DNA of 64,000 nt from SLRI01 sp942491185 (GCA_942491185.1 CALOAB010000012.1:62001-126000), one strand, 5' to 3'; positions 26,773 to 36,399 are shown, counted from the stretch's first letter. Notes: generated by a model not told the origin, from the sequence alone. Translations and numbers: made by a program.

Positions 26773-27750
26773 TCAAAGTGCCTGGGCGTGGCCAGCGGCG
26801 ACCTTGGCCAGGGCATCATCGGGCAGCGGTCCGGCCTCGATCGCGGCCAGCGCCTCGTCGAGCTGCTCCAGTGTCGCCACGCCGACCACGAGTGTCGAGA
26901 GCGCCGGGTTCGTCAGCGCATAGCGAATGGCCGTTTGCGCCCGTGTGCCGTAGGCGTCGCCGATCTGCTCGAACACGCGCCGGGCACGCGCCTGCTCCCG
27001 GTCGAGATCGGTGTCGCGGGTCACGATCACCTCCCGGCCGTGCCGCTCGTCCGTCGCCAGCACGCCCGCCGCGAGCACCCGGATCGCCATGGTCCCGACA
27101 TCGTGCCGCTTGCAGGCATCGAGGACGCCGCTGAAGTCCTGCCCGCTCCAGCCTTGCGGCATCGCCTGCCCAGCGCTCGGGTTGAGCATGTTGTAGTAGA
27201 CCTGCACCGTGTCGAAGCGGCCGCTGTCCAGAACCTCGATGATGGCCTTCGCCTCGCCCAGGCCCGTGAAGCCGATAGCGTCGAAGAGGCCTTCCTGGCG
27301 AAGGCGATCGAAGATGTCGGCAACGCCGCCCGACCGCAGCACATCGTGCGGCGAGATCATGCCGGCGGCGGGCGTTGCCGAGATCTGGTTGTGCAGCTGG
27401 AAGACCTCGACCCGATCCAGCCGCAGCCGCTCGAGGCTGACCTCGATGGATCGACGAATCTGCCCCTCGAGATCGTCCAGCCGGCTGATGTCCAGGCGCA
27501 CCTTGGTCGACAGCCGCGGCCGGGGCGTCACCTCGGGCAGCAGCCGGCCGAGCGCCAGCTCGCTCTCGCCACCGCCGTAATCGCCCGCCGTGTCGACCCA
27601 GGTGCAGCCGGCGGCGATGATGCGGCGCAGCGCCTCGAGGCGCGTGTCCTCCGGCGCATTGATCAAGATGCCGCCGACGATGCCGCCGCCGAGGGTGAAG
27701 GCCGAGATGTCGAAGCCCGTGCGGCCGAAACGGCGCTGCTCCATGATCAT
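26773..27750 (-). CDS. Aldo/keto reductase
   Basis: 325 residues from ATG 27750 (AGGGAC 6 bases upstream); an earlier start at 27816 adds an unrelated basic tail. Asp and Tyr in VDTAGDYGGGE, Lys in LSTKVRLD and His in VFQLHNQIS form the catalytic set. QAMPQGWSGQD and VRYALTNPALSTLVVG fit the L-fucose/D-arabinose-dehydrogenase-like group. It is first gene of a two-AKR unit and divergent from the dioxygenase-TRAP operon. Confidence 0.82.
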   Translation of the reverse strand: MIMEQRRFGRTGFDISAFTLGGGIVGGILINAPEDTRLEALRRIIAAGCTWVDTAGDYGGGESELALGRLLPEVTPRPRLSTKVRLDISRLDDLEGQIRRSIEVSLERLRLDRVEVFQLHNQISATPAAGMISPHDVLRSGGVADIFDRLRQEGLFDAIGFTGLGEAKAIIEVLDSGRFDTVQVYYNMLNPSAGQAMPQGWSGQDFSGVLDACKRHDVGTMAIRVLAAGVLATDERHGREVIVTRDTDLDREQARARRVFEQIGDAYGTRAQTAIRYALTNPALSTLVVGVATLEQLDEALAAIEAGPLPDDALAKVAAGHAQAL

Positions 27751-27952
27751 GCTTGTCCCTGCTCGAGCGCTCTCATTATCGGCACGGCGCCGCACCGTTG
27801 AGCTATTCGGCGACAATCATCTGGGATGACCATCGCCTTGACCCGACATACTAGACCGGTCGTTGCCGCTCGAACAGCCTGCCGCGGCCCACGGTCTTCC
27901 TGGACGGCTGAGGCAGGCTTTGGTACGCACTGAACCAAAGGGGAGGACTACC

Positions 27953-28813
27953 ATGGCAGATGCGCTGAGCAAGGACGTCGTCGACCAATACCACAAAGAG
28001 GGCGTGCTCTTCCCGCTGCGTGTCCTGGATGCGGCGACCGCGGCCGGGCTGCGGCAGAAGGTGGAGCAGCTGGCGGCCCAGGAGGGCGGCAAGCTCTCGC
28101 GCTCGACCAACCAGAAGCCGCATCTGCTGCTGCCGTGGCTCGCCGACCTCGTCCGCGACCCGAGGGTGGTCGATCCGGTGTCGGCGATCCTCGGGCCCAA
28201 CGTGCTCTGCTGGGCCTCGGGCTTCTTCTGGAAGCCGGCCAAGGATCCGGCCTTCATCTCCTGGCACCAGGACTCCACCTACTGGGGGCTGAGCCACGCC
28301 GACATCTGCACGGCCTGGATCGCCTTGACGCCGAGCACCGTGGCGAGCGGCTGCATGCAGGTGGTGCCGGGCACGCATCACCGCGAGCAGGTGGCCCACC
28401 GCGACACCTTCGCCGACAACAACCTCTTGAGCCGCGGCCAGGAGATCGCCGTCGAGGTCGATCCTGCGGACGTGGTCAATGTCGAGCTGCAGCCGGGCGA
28501 GATGTCGCTGCACCACGTGCGGCTGTTCCACGGCTCGGAGCCCAACCACTCGGACGAGCCGCGGATCGGCTTCGCGGTCCGCTACATCCCGACCTACATC
28601 CGCCAGACGGCGGGCGCCCGCGACAGCGCTTCGCTGGTCCGCGGTGTCGACGAATTCGGCCATTTCGATCCGGAGCCGCGACCGGCAACCGACTTCGATC
28701 CCGAGTGCGTCGCCTTCCACCAGGCGATGCTCGAGAGTGCGGAGAAGATTCTCTACGCCGGCGCCGCCAAGGTGAAGCATTTCACAGGCGCGGAGAACAG
28801 AACCGGGATGTAG
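27953..28813 (+). CDS. Phytanoyl-CoA dioxygenase (PhyH)-family Fe(II)/2-oxoglutarate oxygenase
   Basis: 286 residues; GGGGAGGA precedes ATG 27953. The iron facial triad is His105 and Asp107 (SWHQDST) with His193 (RLFHGSEPN). The following Arg (EPRIGFAVRY) should hold 2-oxoglutarate. Members hydroxylate small amines, osmolytes, lipids or secondary metabolites. It opens a unit with a TRAP transporter (51 bases to the next gene), so the hydroxylated compound is probably what the transporter imports. Confidence 0.88.
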   Translation: MADALSKDVVDQYHKEGVLFPLRVLDAATAAGLRQKVEQLAAQEGGKLSRSTNQKPHLLLPWLADLVRDPRVVDPVSAILGPNVLCWASGFFWKPAKDPAFISWHQDSTYWGLSHADICTAWIALTPSTVASGCMQVVPGTHHREQVAHRDTFADNNLLSRGQEIAVEVDPADVVNVELQPGEMSLHHVRLFHGSEPNHSDEPRIGFAVRYIPTYIRQTAGARDSASLVRGVDEFGHFDPEPRPATDFDPECVAFHQAMLESAEKILYAGAAKVKHFTGAENRTGM

Positions 28814-28864
28814 CGTCCGGCAAGAGAACTCAACAATAAATCAACGATCAGCGGAGGAACGACG

Positions 28865-29850
28865 ATGCAGAACCGATTGGCCGGGCTGGTGCTCGGTGGT
28901 GCTCTGGTGCTCGCCGGTTGGGCCAACGCCCAGGCGGCCGACTACACCATCCGCCTCGCCCATTCGCTGTCGACCAGCGAGCCGGCGCATCTGGCGGCCG
29001 AATACTTCGCCGCCAACGTGAACGAGCGCTCGGAGGGGCGGATCGAGATCGAGGTGTTCCCGGGCGAGCAGCTCGGCTCCGGCAAGGACGTCAACGAGAT
29101 GATCCGCCAGGGTGCCAACGTGATGAACATCACCGACCCGGGCTATCTCTCCGACTACGTCCCCGACGTGGGCGTGCTCAACGGCCCCTACCTCCTCGCC
29201 GACTATCGGGACTTCCAGAAGATCCTCGATTCCGAGTGGCTGGCCGAGATCGACCAGCAGCTGATCGACGCCGGCATCCGGGTGGTCTCCTACAACAACC
29301 TGTTCGGGGCCCGGCACATGCTGGCCGACACGGCCATCCGCACGCCCGCCGACATCGAGGGCGTGACCGTGCGCGTGCCGCCGAACCAGATGTGGCTCGC
29401 CACCTTCGAGGCGATGGGGGCCAGGCCGACGACGGTGCAGTGGTCCGAGGTCTACACCGCCCTCTCGCAGAACGTGGTCGCTGCCGCCGAGGCGCCGCTG
29501 GGCTCGCTCTGGGGCTCGAAGCTGCACGAGGTCAAGGACACCATCTCGATGACCGGGCACTTCACCGCCTGGGTCAACTTCATCATGAGCGAGCAGTTCT
29601 TCGAGACGCTCCCTGAGGACCTGCAGGTCATCCTGCTCGAGGAGGGCGTAGCCGTGCCGGTGACGAGATGACCAGGCTCACCATCGAGAAGCAGGACGAG
29701 TATCTGGACCTCTTCCGCGAGGCCGGCATCACCATCGTCGAGGATGTCGACGTCCCGGCGTTCCAGGCTGCCACGGCCAGCGTCTACGACGCCTTCCCCG
29801 AATGGACCCCCGGCCTGCACAAGGAGATCCAGGCGATCCTCGCCCAGTGA
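28865..29850 (+). CDS. TRAP transporter substrate-binding protein DctP, frame broken
   Basis: A Sec signal (cleavage after AQA, about residue 24) and the DctP domain are clear: YTIRLAHSLSTSEPAHLAA, IEVFPGEQLGSGKDVNEM, VPPNQMWLATFEAMGA and QWSEVYTAL. The frame stops at 29671, about 60 residues short of the usual length. The remaining segment (MTRLTIEKQDEYLDLFREAG to EIQAILAQ) follows in another frame to 29850. Restoring one base near 29651 joins them as EEGVARAGDEMTRL, giving about 328 residues. The ligand is unknown. GGAGG precedes the ATG. Confidence 0.85.
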
Positions 29851-30346
29851 ACGAGCCGGCCCGGCCGCTCGGCCGGCTCGGCTGGGCCGGTTCGACATCG
29901 TCGAGGAGGTGATCGCCTGTGCGGCCCTCCTCGTCGTCGTCCTCGCCGTCTGCTGGGGGGTGCTGACCCGCTACGTCACCGCCCAGCCGGCGGCCTGGTC
30001 CGGCGAGGTCGCCGGCATGGGCTTCGCCTGGCTGGTCTTCCTGGGTGCCGCCGCCGGCTTCAAGCGGCGGCTGCATGTCAGCATCGACATCCTGACCCGG
30101 CTGCTGCCCGAGCCGATCGAGCGCTTCCTCGCCACCCTGGTCCAGCTCGGCATCCTGCTGTTCGCCGCCTACGTCACCTGGCTCGGCGTCGGCTTCACCA
30201 TCGGCAATCTCGACAACCCGAGCCCTGTCCTGCGGCTGCCGCAATCGATCATCTACCTCGCCGTGACCGTGGGTTTTCTCTCGATCGCCCTGCGCCAGGC
30301 CTGGTGGCTCGGCCGCCGGCTCTTGGCCTGGAGGCAGGCCGCGTGA
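29847..30346 (+). CDS. TRAP transporter small permease DctQ, frame probably broken near its start
   Basis: Four hydrophobic spans, with FAWLVFLGAAAGFKRRLHVSIDIL as the typical DctQ centre. The frame that holds them has no good start after the dctP stop. GTG 29847 overlaps that stop (GTGA) and gives MNEPARPLGRLG, which joins the main frame if one G is added to the GGG near 29885. Restored length is about 166 residues, normal for DctQ. With DctP and DctM it forms a Na+-dependent importer. Confidence 0.75.
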
Positions 30347-31626
30347 ACCTGCTGCCGGTGGTCGTCCTCCTGGCGCTGTTCGCCATCAACGTGCCGGTCG
30401 CCTTCGCCATGGCGATGGCGGCGCTCGCCTTCTTCCTGCAGGGCAGCGGCCCGCCCATGGGCATCTACGTCCAGCGCCTGGTCGCCGCCACCGACAGTTT
30501 TCCGTTGTTGGCCGTGCCGTTCTTCATCCTGGTCGGCACGATCATGAACCATGCCGGCATCACGCGCCGGCTCCTGGTCCTCGCCGAGGCGCTGGTCGGC
30601 CATTGGCGGGGCGGCCTGGCGCACGCCAACGTTGCACTCTCGACCATGATGGGCGGGCTCTCCGCCTCGGCCAATGCGGACGCCGCGATGCAGGCCAAGA
30701 TGCTCGGGCCCGAGATGGTCAGCCGCGGCTACCAGCCGGCCTTCGTCGCCGCCATCACCGCCTGCTCGGCCGTGGTCACGCCGATCATCCCGCCCGGCAT
30801 CGGCCTGATCATCTACGGCTTTCTGGCCGACGTCTCGATCGGCCGGCTCTTCATCGGCGGCATCGTGCCTGGCCTCCTGATCTGCGCCGCCTTGATGGTC
30901 ACGACCGCCATCGTCGCGCATCGGCGCGGCTATGCGCCGGTGCGTGAAGGCTTCGTCAGTGGCCCGGAGCTCTGGGCCGCCTTCAAGGATTCGGGCTTCG
31001 CGCTCACCATCCCGGCTTTCATCCTGGTCGGCATCCGCTTCGGCATCTTCACGCCGACCGAGGCCGGGGCCATGACCGTGGTCTACGCGACGCTGGTCGG
31101 CGTCTTCGCCCATGGCGAGCTGAAGCTGAAGGACGCACCGGCGATCCTGCTCGAGACCGTGCTCGCCACCTCGACCGTCATGCTGATCATCTGTGCCGCC
31201 GGCGCCTTCGGCTTCTACATGGCCTGGGAGCGCATCCCGCCACAGCTCGCCTCCCTGCTCGCCACGCTGACCGAGAACCCGTGGCTGCTGCTGCTCTTCA
31301 TCAACCTGCTGCTGCTCGCCATCGGCATGCTGCTCGAAGGCACCGCGGCCCTGATCCTGCTCGCCCCGATCCTGGTGCCGGTGGTCGCCAAGCTCGGCAT
31401 CGACCCGGTGCATTTCGGCCTGGTCATCGTCGTCAACCTGACCATCGGCGCCGTCACCCCGCCGGTCGGCACGCTGATGTACACGACGACCACGATCCTC
31501 GGCACGACGCTGCAGGCTTTCGTCAAGGAATCCTGGCCCTTCGTCCTGGCGCTGCTCGTCGTCCTGGCGCTGATCACCTACATCCCAGCCCTCGTCCTGT
31601 TCCTGCCCAATCTGCTGATGGGCTGA
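30343..31626 (+). CDS. TRAP transporter large permease DctM
   Basis: 427 residues with about 12 spans. GTG 30343 overlaps the dctQ stop by 4 bases (GTGA). VPFFILVGTIMNHAGITRRLL, GGLSASANADAAM, TPIIPPGIGLIIYG, FTPTEAGAMTVVYA and TPPVGTLMYT are DctM family motifs. It is the ion-coupled translocation subunit for whatever the upstream DctP binds. Confidence 0.93.
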   Translation: MNLLPVVVLLALFAINVPVAFAMAMAALAFFLQGSGPPMGIYVQRLVAATDSFPLLAVPFFILVGTIMNHAGITRRLLVLAEALVGHWRGGLAHANVALSTMMGGLSASANADAAMQAKMLGPEMVSRGYQPAFVAAITACSAVVTPIIPPGIGLIIYGFLADVSIGRLFIGGIVPGLLICAALMVTTAIVAHRRGYAPVREGFVSGPELWAAFKDSGFALTIPAFILVGIRFGIFTPTEAGAMTVVYATLVGVFAHGELKLKDAPAILLETVLATSTVMLIICAAGAFGFYMAWERIPPQLASLLATLTENPWLLLLFINLLLLAIGMLLEGTAALILLAPILVPVVAKLGIDPVHFGLVIVVNLTIGAVTPPVGTLMYTTTTILGTTLQAFVKESWPFVLALLVVLALITYIPALVLFLPNLLMG

Positions 31627-31634
31627 GCGCACCC

Positions 31635-31657
31635 GGGTCACGGCTCGTCGGTGACCC
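31635..31657. terminator. Possible stem-loop after the TRAP operon
   Basis: GGGTCAC and GTGACCC form a perfect 7-bp stem with a 9-base loop, 9 bases after dctM. There is no T-run behind it, so it is a weak intrinsic terminator at best, or an RNA-stabilising hairpin. Confidence 0.35.
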
Positions 31658-31667
31658 ACGCCATGCC

Positions 31668-31716
31668 TTGACATAATACCGATTGGTGTTATTAAGAAAT
31701 CCGACACCAATCGGTA
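31668..31716 (+). promoter_or_regulatory. Promoter with embedded ArsR-type operator
   Basis: A consensus -35 (TTGACA, 31668-31673) is followed by a -10-like ATTAAG or TATTAA after 16-17 bases. A perfect 13-bp inverted repeat (31677-31689 with 31704-31716) lies across the spacer and start region. Each arm carries ACCGATTGGT or its complement, itself a near-palindrome, as ArsR-family half-sites are. A dimeric repressor bound here would block polymerase, so the following regulator probably represses itself. Confidence 0.75.
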
Positions 31717-31737
31717 CCTTGTTGAGGAGGCGACATC

Positions 31738-31797
31738 ATGTGGGCAGCGCTGGCGGCCGAGGACGGCGCCTTCGACTTTCTCCCGGTGGCGCCGTGA
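31738..31797 (+). CDS. 19-codon leader frame coupled to the ArsR-family gene
   Basis: ATG 31738 has the best ribosome site of the area (GAGGAGG, 6 bases upstream). It encodes MWAALAAEDGAFDFLPVAP, then a TGA that overlaps the GTG start of the ArsR-family gene (GTGA). It could be a leader that delivers ribosomes to the regulator, or the true N-terminus of that protein cut off by a frame error. Confidence 0.45.
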   Translation: MWAALAAEDGAFDFLPVAP

Positions 31798-32126
31798 TCG
31801 AGCCGGTGCAGGGCGCCTTCCGCGCGCTCGGCGATCCGACCCGGCGGCAGATCCTGGTGCATCTGGCCGATGGCGAGCTGACCATCGGCGAGCTGGTCGA
31901 TCGCTTCCCGATGACCCGGGCCGCCGTGAAGAAACACCTCACCGTGCTCGAGGAGGGCCGGCTGATCACCGTCCGGCCCCGCGGCCGCGAGCGCGTCAAC
32001 CGGCTGGAGCCCGAGGGGCTTCGCGTGACCGCCCAGTGGATCAGCTTCTTCAGCCGCTTCTGGGACGACCGCCTGGGCGACCTGCAGGCAGCCATCGAGC
32101 AAGAAGGACAATCGACCAATGACTGA
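31794..32126 (+). CDS. ArsR-family transcriptional regulator
   Basis: 110 residues from GTG 31794. The winged helix is complete: FRALGDPTRRQILVHLADGELTIGELVDRFPMTRAAVKKHLTVLEEGRLI, then the wing VRPRGRERVNRLEP. No metal-binding CxC or His cluster is visible. This subgroup is typically paired with SRPBCC (AHSA1) proteins, as here (8-base overlap with the next gene). It probably binds the operator at 31677-31716. Confidence 0.88.
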   Translation: MIEPVQGAFRALGDPTRRQILVHLADGELTIGELVDRFPMTRAAVKKHLTVLEEGRLITVRPRGRERVNRLEPEGLRVTAQWISFFSRFWDDRLGDLQAAIEQEGQSTND

Positions 32127-32544
32127 CTCGACCATCACCAAGACCGCCTTTTTCTCGGCACCGGCCGAGACCGTCTGGTCGTTCCTGACCGACAAGGACA
32201 AGCTCGGCCTCTGGTTCCACCCGGCCCGCGCCGATCTCGAGCAAGGCCAGGACTTCGCCCTCGTCTCGGCCAAGGCAGGCAGCGATGGCGAGCCGATCTG
32301 CTGGGGTGCCGTGCTGGCGGCCGAGCGGCCGAACCGGCTGGTCTACAGCTTCACCGTGAAGCCGCTGGCCGGCGTGATGACCAAGGTCACCTGGCTCCTC
32401 GACGAGGTCCAGGGCGGCACCCGCCTGACCCTGATCCACGAGGGTCTGGACAAGGCAACGCAATCGCCGCTCGGGCTGATCCTGGCACTCGACAAGGGCT
32501 GGGACGAGCATCTGGGGGCCCTGCGCCAAGCCGTCACCGGCTGA
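32119..32544 (+). CDS. SRPBCC (AHSA1-like) domain protein
   Basis: 141 residues. The START-like fold begins FFSAPAETVWSFLTDKDKLGLWF, continues with PNRLVYSFTV and TWLLDEVQGGTRLTLIHEGL, and ends with a long helix GWDEHLGALRQAV. These proteins have a hydrophobic pocket and often accompany ArsR-type repressors, where they may bind or sense a small hydrophobic ligand. It overlaps the ArsR gene, so the two are co-expressed. Confidence 0.88.
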   Translation: MTDSTITKTAFFSAPAETVWSFLTDKDKLGLWFHPARADLEQGQDFALVSAKAGSDGEPICWGAVLAAERPNRLVYSFTVKPLAGVMTKVTWLLDEVQGGTRLTLIHEGLDKATQSPLGLILALDKGWDEHLGALRQAVTG

Positions 32545-32678
32545 GCTCCGCGTCGGCGGGCTGGCCTGGAGCGTCATCGCCGGTCGGCTCGTCGAAGCCT
32601 CAGCGCGCCGCAAATAGCGCTTCCGGTCACGCCGGCCGACCGCTATCGAGAAAGGATCGGGCCCCGGGGGACGCCATC

Positions 32679-34018
32679 ATGCCGGCCGGATCAACGACAA
32701 CGGACGCGCAGACCTTCGCCATTCACGAGGGCCTGCTGCCCGGCGGTGCCGCCAGCGCGGCGCGGCGGCTGGCGCGGCCGGTGGTCTTCACCGAGGCGGC
32801 CGGCGCCGAGCTCACCGCCGAGGACGGCCAGCGCTACATCGACCTCAATTGCGGCTACGGCGCCATTCTGCTCGGCCGGCGCGACCCGTGGCACGAGGCC
32901 AGAACCGCCGAGCTTGCCCAGGGCATGGACCTGATCGGTCTCGGCACGACCCGGCTCGAGCTCGACCTCGCCGAGCGGCTGATCGACCTCATCCCCGCAG
33001 CCGAGCTGGTCGCCTACTGCACGTCGGGAACCGAGGCGACGCTGCATGCGGTTCGTCTCGCCCGGGCCGTCACCGGGCGGCGGCGGATCGTCAAGTTCCA
33101 GGGCACCTATCACGGCTGGCACGACTACGTGGCAATGAACTGGGCGAGCACGGCCGAGCGCCTCGGCACGGCCGACCCGTTCACCGCCGGTGCCTTGCCC
33201 GAGGCCATGGCCGCCACCGTCGTCTTGCCCTTCAACGACCTCGCCGCCGTCGAGGCCTTGCTCGACCAGGACGACCACGACGTCGCGGCCGTGCTGGTCG
33301 AGCCCTTGATGCACAATGTCGGCTGCATCCCCTTCAAGCCCGGCTATGCCGAGGGCCTGCGGGCGCTCTGCGACCGGAAGGGCGTGCTCTTGATCTTCGA
33401 CGAGATCATCACGGGCTTTCGCCACGCGCTCGGCGGCTACCAGTCGATCGTCGGCGTGACCCCGGACATCGCCACCTTCGGCAAGGCCATCGGCAACGGC
33501 CACCCGCTGTCGGCCGTGGTCGGCCGGCGCGACCTGATGGAGCGCTTCGCCGGCGGCAGGCCGGACAGCGTGGCGCTCGGCGGCACGTTCAACGCCCACC
33601 CACGCTCGGTGGCCGCAGCGCTCGCCACCATCGAGCGGCTCGAGATGGCGGATGCCTACCCAGCACTCTACGCCAAGGGCGAGGCGCTCGCCGCCGCCCT
33701 CGAGCGCGCCGCCCAGGCCGCCGGTGTCGCTGCCGTGGTCACCCGCTTCGGCTCGGTCGTGGCGCTGCATTTCCAGAGCGCGGCGCCCGAGCGCTACGAG
33801 GATCTCGTGGCTGGCGACCTCGTGCTCGACGCCGCCTTCCGCCGTGGCCTCCTGGACCACGGCATCGCCACCGCCGCCCAGCCGCTTCGGCGCTTTCATG
33901 TCACCCTCGCCCATACGACGCCCACATCACCCGGATCGAGGAAGCGGCGCACGCGGTCCTTCGCGATCTCGCCCCGACGCAGCGGGCGGCACAACCAGCC
34001 GAGGCGGCGCACCAGTGA
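32679..34018 (+). CDS. Class III aminotransferase, glutamate-1-semialdehyde aminomutase-like, frame broken
   Basis: PLP-dependent fold type I: CTSGTEATLHAVRLARAVTGRRRIVKFQGTYHGWHD, LVEPLMHNVG, LLIFDEIITGFRHALGG, and the PLP Lys in TFGKAIGNGHPLSAVVG. After RRFHVTLAHT (about 33916) the frame drifts. The next frame gives DAHITRIEEAAHAVLRDLA and stops at 34018, which is family-like. One missing base (ACGACG for ACCGACG) explains it. Restored length is about 446. It is not the haem-pathway HemL by context: it sits with an SDR, an M81 peptidase and a peptide ABC importer. Confidence 0.82.
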
Positions 34019-34794
34019 GCCCGTCGGCAGCACAGCTCCTCTCGCTCGACAATCGCGTGGCGCTGGTCACCGGCGCGTCGCGGGGCATCGGCCGCTCAAT
34101 TGCCGAAGCGCTGGCCTCGGCGGGTGCTCATGTCGTGCTGAACGGCCGTGACGCCGGACGGCTGGCGGCACCCGTGGCCGCGATCGAGGCCGCCGGCGGC
34201 ACGGCAGAGGCCGCCGTCTTCGATGTCCGCGACGCCGCTGCCGCAACCGATGGAATAGCCCGGATCGGCGAGCGTTTGGGCCGCCTCGACATCCTGGTGA
34301 GCAATGTCGGCGGCGGCGTCCGCAAGCCGCTGGCCGAGCACACCGACGCGGACTTCATGGCCGCCATCGACGCCAACCTCACGGCCGGCTTCCGCCTCGC
34401 CCGCGAGGCGGCGCGGCTGATGGTGCGCGACGGCTTCGGCCGCATCCTCATGACCTCGTCGATCAACAGCATGGTCGCCCGCCCCACCATGGCGGGCTAC
34501 GCGGCGGCCAAGTCCGGCATCAACGGCCTGGTGCGCGCGCTCGCGGTGGAGCTGGCGCCGAGCGGCGTCTGCGTCAACGCGATCGCCCCCGGCTACTTCC
34601 CGACCGAGGCGAACAGGTGGCTGCGCGAGCAGCGCCCGGAGCTCGCAGCACAAATCGAGACACGAACGCCAATGGGCCGCTGGGGCAGGCTCGAGGAGCT
34701 GGGTGCCGCCGCCATCTTCCTCTGCTCGCCGGGCGCCTCGTACTGCACGGGCCAGGTGCTGGCCGTCGACGGCGGCCTCCTGGCAGCGCTCTAG
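34015..34794 (+). CDS. Short-chain dehydrogenase/reductase
   Basis: 259 residues from GTG 34015, which overlaps the aminotransferase stop (GTGA). It has NAD(P) binding in VTGASRGIGRSIAEAL and LNGRD, then SNVGGG, MTSSINSMVARPTMAGYAAAKSGI (Ser, Tyr, Lys) and a normal end DGGLLAAL. Gluconate 5-dehydrogenase-like SDRs share this form, but the substrate is open. The break in the gene upstream may disturb coupling if real. Confidence 0.85.
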   Translation: MSPSAAQLLSLDNRVALVTGASRGIGRSIAEALASAGAHVVLNGRDAGRLAAPVAAIEAAGGTAEAAVFDVRDAAAATDGIARIGERLGRLDILVSNVGGGVRKPLAEHTDADFMAAIDANLTAGFRLAREAARLMVRDGFGRILMTSSINSMVARPTMAGYAAAKSGINGLVRALAVELAPSGVCVNAIAPGYFPTEANRWLREQRPELAAQIETRTPMGRWGRLEELGAAAIFLCSPGASYCTGQVLAVDGGLLAAL

Positions 34795-34806
34795 GGATCG
34801 AAACGG

Positions 34807-36288
34807 ATGACTGCCATGCGCATCGCCTTGATCAACATCGGCCAAGAGACCAACGACTTCAATCCGCAGCCGACGACGCTCACGGACTACCGCTCCTTCG
34901 GCCTCTACGAAGGCGCGGAGATGCTCGAGAAGATGCGCGGCCTGGGCGAGGTCGGCGGCTATATCGAGGCGATCGAGCAATCGGGGCTCGACGTCGAGAC
35001 GATCCCGATCATTCGCGGCTGGGCGTCGGCTGCGGGCCGGCTCGACGATGCGACCCGCCGCTTCTTCGAGGAGCGCATCCGCACCGGCCTCGCCGAGGCC
35101 GGCAAGATCGACGGGCTCGCCATCCAGCTGCACGGCGCCTGCGCCGCCGACGGCATCGACGATGTGGAAGGCAGCCAGGTGGCGCTCTGCCGCGAGATCC
35201 TCGGGCCCGATCTGCCGATCGTCCTCGCCCTCGATCATCACGCCAACGTCACCCGGCAGATGGTCGAGAACGTGAACGCCATCGTCGGCCACCGCACCCA
35301 GCCGCACCAGCCGTTCGAGACCGGCAAGATCGCAGCCCAGATCCTGCTGCGCATGGTGCAGGGCGAGATCCGCCCGACCATCGCCTTCAAGAAGCTCCGG
35401 CTGCTCTCGCACCAGGAGCAGTTCCTGACATCCAAGCCACCGATGAAGACCCTGTTCGACCGGGCCCGGGCGATGGAGGAGGACCCGCGCGTGCTGCAGG
35501 CCTCGCCCTTCCCGATGCAGCCCTGGCTCGACGTCGCCGAGGGCGGCTGGTCGATCACCGTGACGACCGACAACGACCCAGCACTCGCCGGCCGCCTCGC
35601 CGACGAGCTGGCCGACCTCGCCTGGTCGATGCGCGACGTTTTCCAGGTGAAGGACGCAGTCGCGGTCGACGAGGCGGTTCGCCTGGCCGATGCGGCACCT
35701 GGCCTGGTGATCTTGAGCGACACCGGCGACACGGTCTTCGGCGGTGCCGCCGGCGACAGCAACGTCATCCTCGAATCGATCCTCCGCCAGGGTATCCAGG
35801 GCCGCGCCCTCATCCCGATGATTGCGCCGGCAGCGGTGGCCAGGCTCACCGAGGCCGGTGTCGGCGCCGAGGTCACGCTCGAGCTCGGCGGTCATGCCAC
35901 CGGCTTCTTCGAGCCGCTCAGCGTCACCGGCACGGTGCGGCAGGTGGGCGGCGGCGTCGTCAAGGTCGCCAAGCACAACCAGCTCGAGGTCGATCTCGGC
36001 CGCGCCGTGATCTTCGAGACCGGACCGGTGACCATGCTCCTGACCGAGCTTCGCGCCGTCGCCGGCAACCTGCCCGAGGTCTACCGGGCCTTGGGCGTCG
36101 AGCCCGAGGACTACGACATGGTGGTGCTCAAGACCGCCTCGAACTTCCAGTACTTCCTGCCGATCGCATCTCAGGTGATCCGCGTCGATACGCCGGGCCC
36201 GGGCCAGTCCGACATCGCGTCGCTGCCCTGGCGGCGGCAGCCGCGCCCCGTCTATCCGCTCGACGAGGTCGCCTCGTGGCGCGGCTGA
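34807..36288 (+). CDS. M81 family metallopeptidase (MlrC-like)
   Basis: 493 residues. The MlrC N-terminal part has GQETNDFNPQPTTLTDY, AIQLHGACAADGIDDVEG and VLALDHHANVTRQM, with probable zinc ligands in the last. The MlrC C-terminal part has ILSDTGDTVFGGAAGDS and ELGGHA. MlrC of Sphingomonas cleaves linear microcystin; most relatives are of unknown substrate and lie, as here, beside peptide ABC importers. An ATG at 34816 is the alternative start. Confidence 0.88.
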   Translation: MTAMRIALINIGQETNDFNPQPTTLTDYRSFGLYEGAEMLEKMRGLGEVGGYIEAIEQSGLDVETIPIIRGWASAAGRLDDATRRFFEERIRTGLAEAGKIDGLAIQLHGACAADGIDDVEGSQVALCREILGPDLPIVLALDHHANVTRQMVENVNAIVGHRTQPHQPFETGKIAAQILLRMVQGEIRPTIAFKKLRLLSHQEQFLTSKPPMKTLFDRARAMEEDPRVLQASPFPMQPWLDVAEGGWSITVTTDNDPALAGRLADELADLAWSMRDVFQVKDAVAVDEAVRLADAAPGLVILSDTGDTVFGGAAGDSNVILESILRQGIQGRALIPMIAPAAVARLTEAGVGAEVTLELGGHATGFFEPLSVTGTVRQVGGGVVKVAKHNQLEVDLGRAVIFETGPVTMLLTELRAVAGNLPEVYRALGVEPEDYDMVVLKTASNFQYFLPIASQVIRVDTPGPGQSDIASLPWRRQPRPVYPLDEVASWRG

Positions 36289-36399
36289 GCGGCGTGCCGA
36301 TGCCGTCCCGGCTTGTCCATTGGGGAACAGTTCACGCAAACCTACCACAACGCGCGGTTTGCCATTCGGCAGTCGCACCAACCAGGAGGTGAGCGCCAG

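Noticed and set aside
32679..34018. hemL (haem biosynthesis)
   Set aside because: The fold is the same, but the gene lies in a peptide-uptake operon and lacks the usual HemL context. A broader aminotransferase/aminomutase call is safer.
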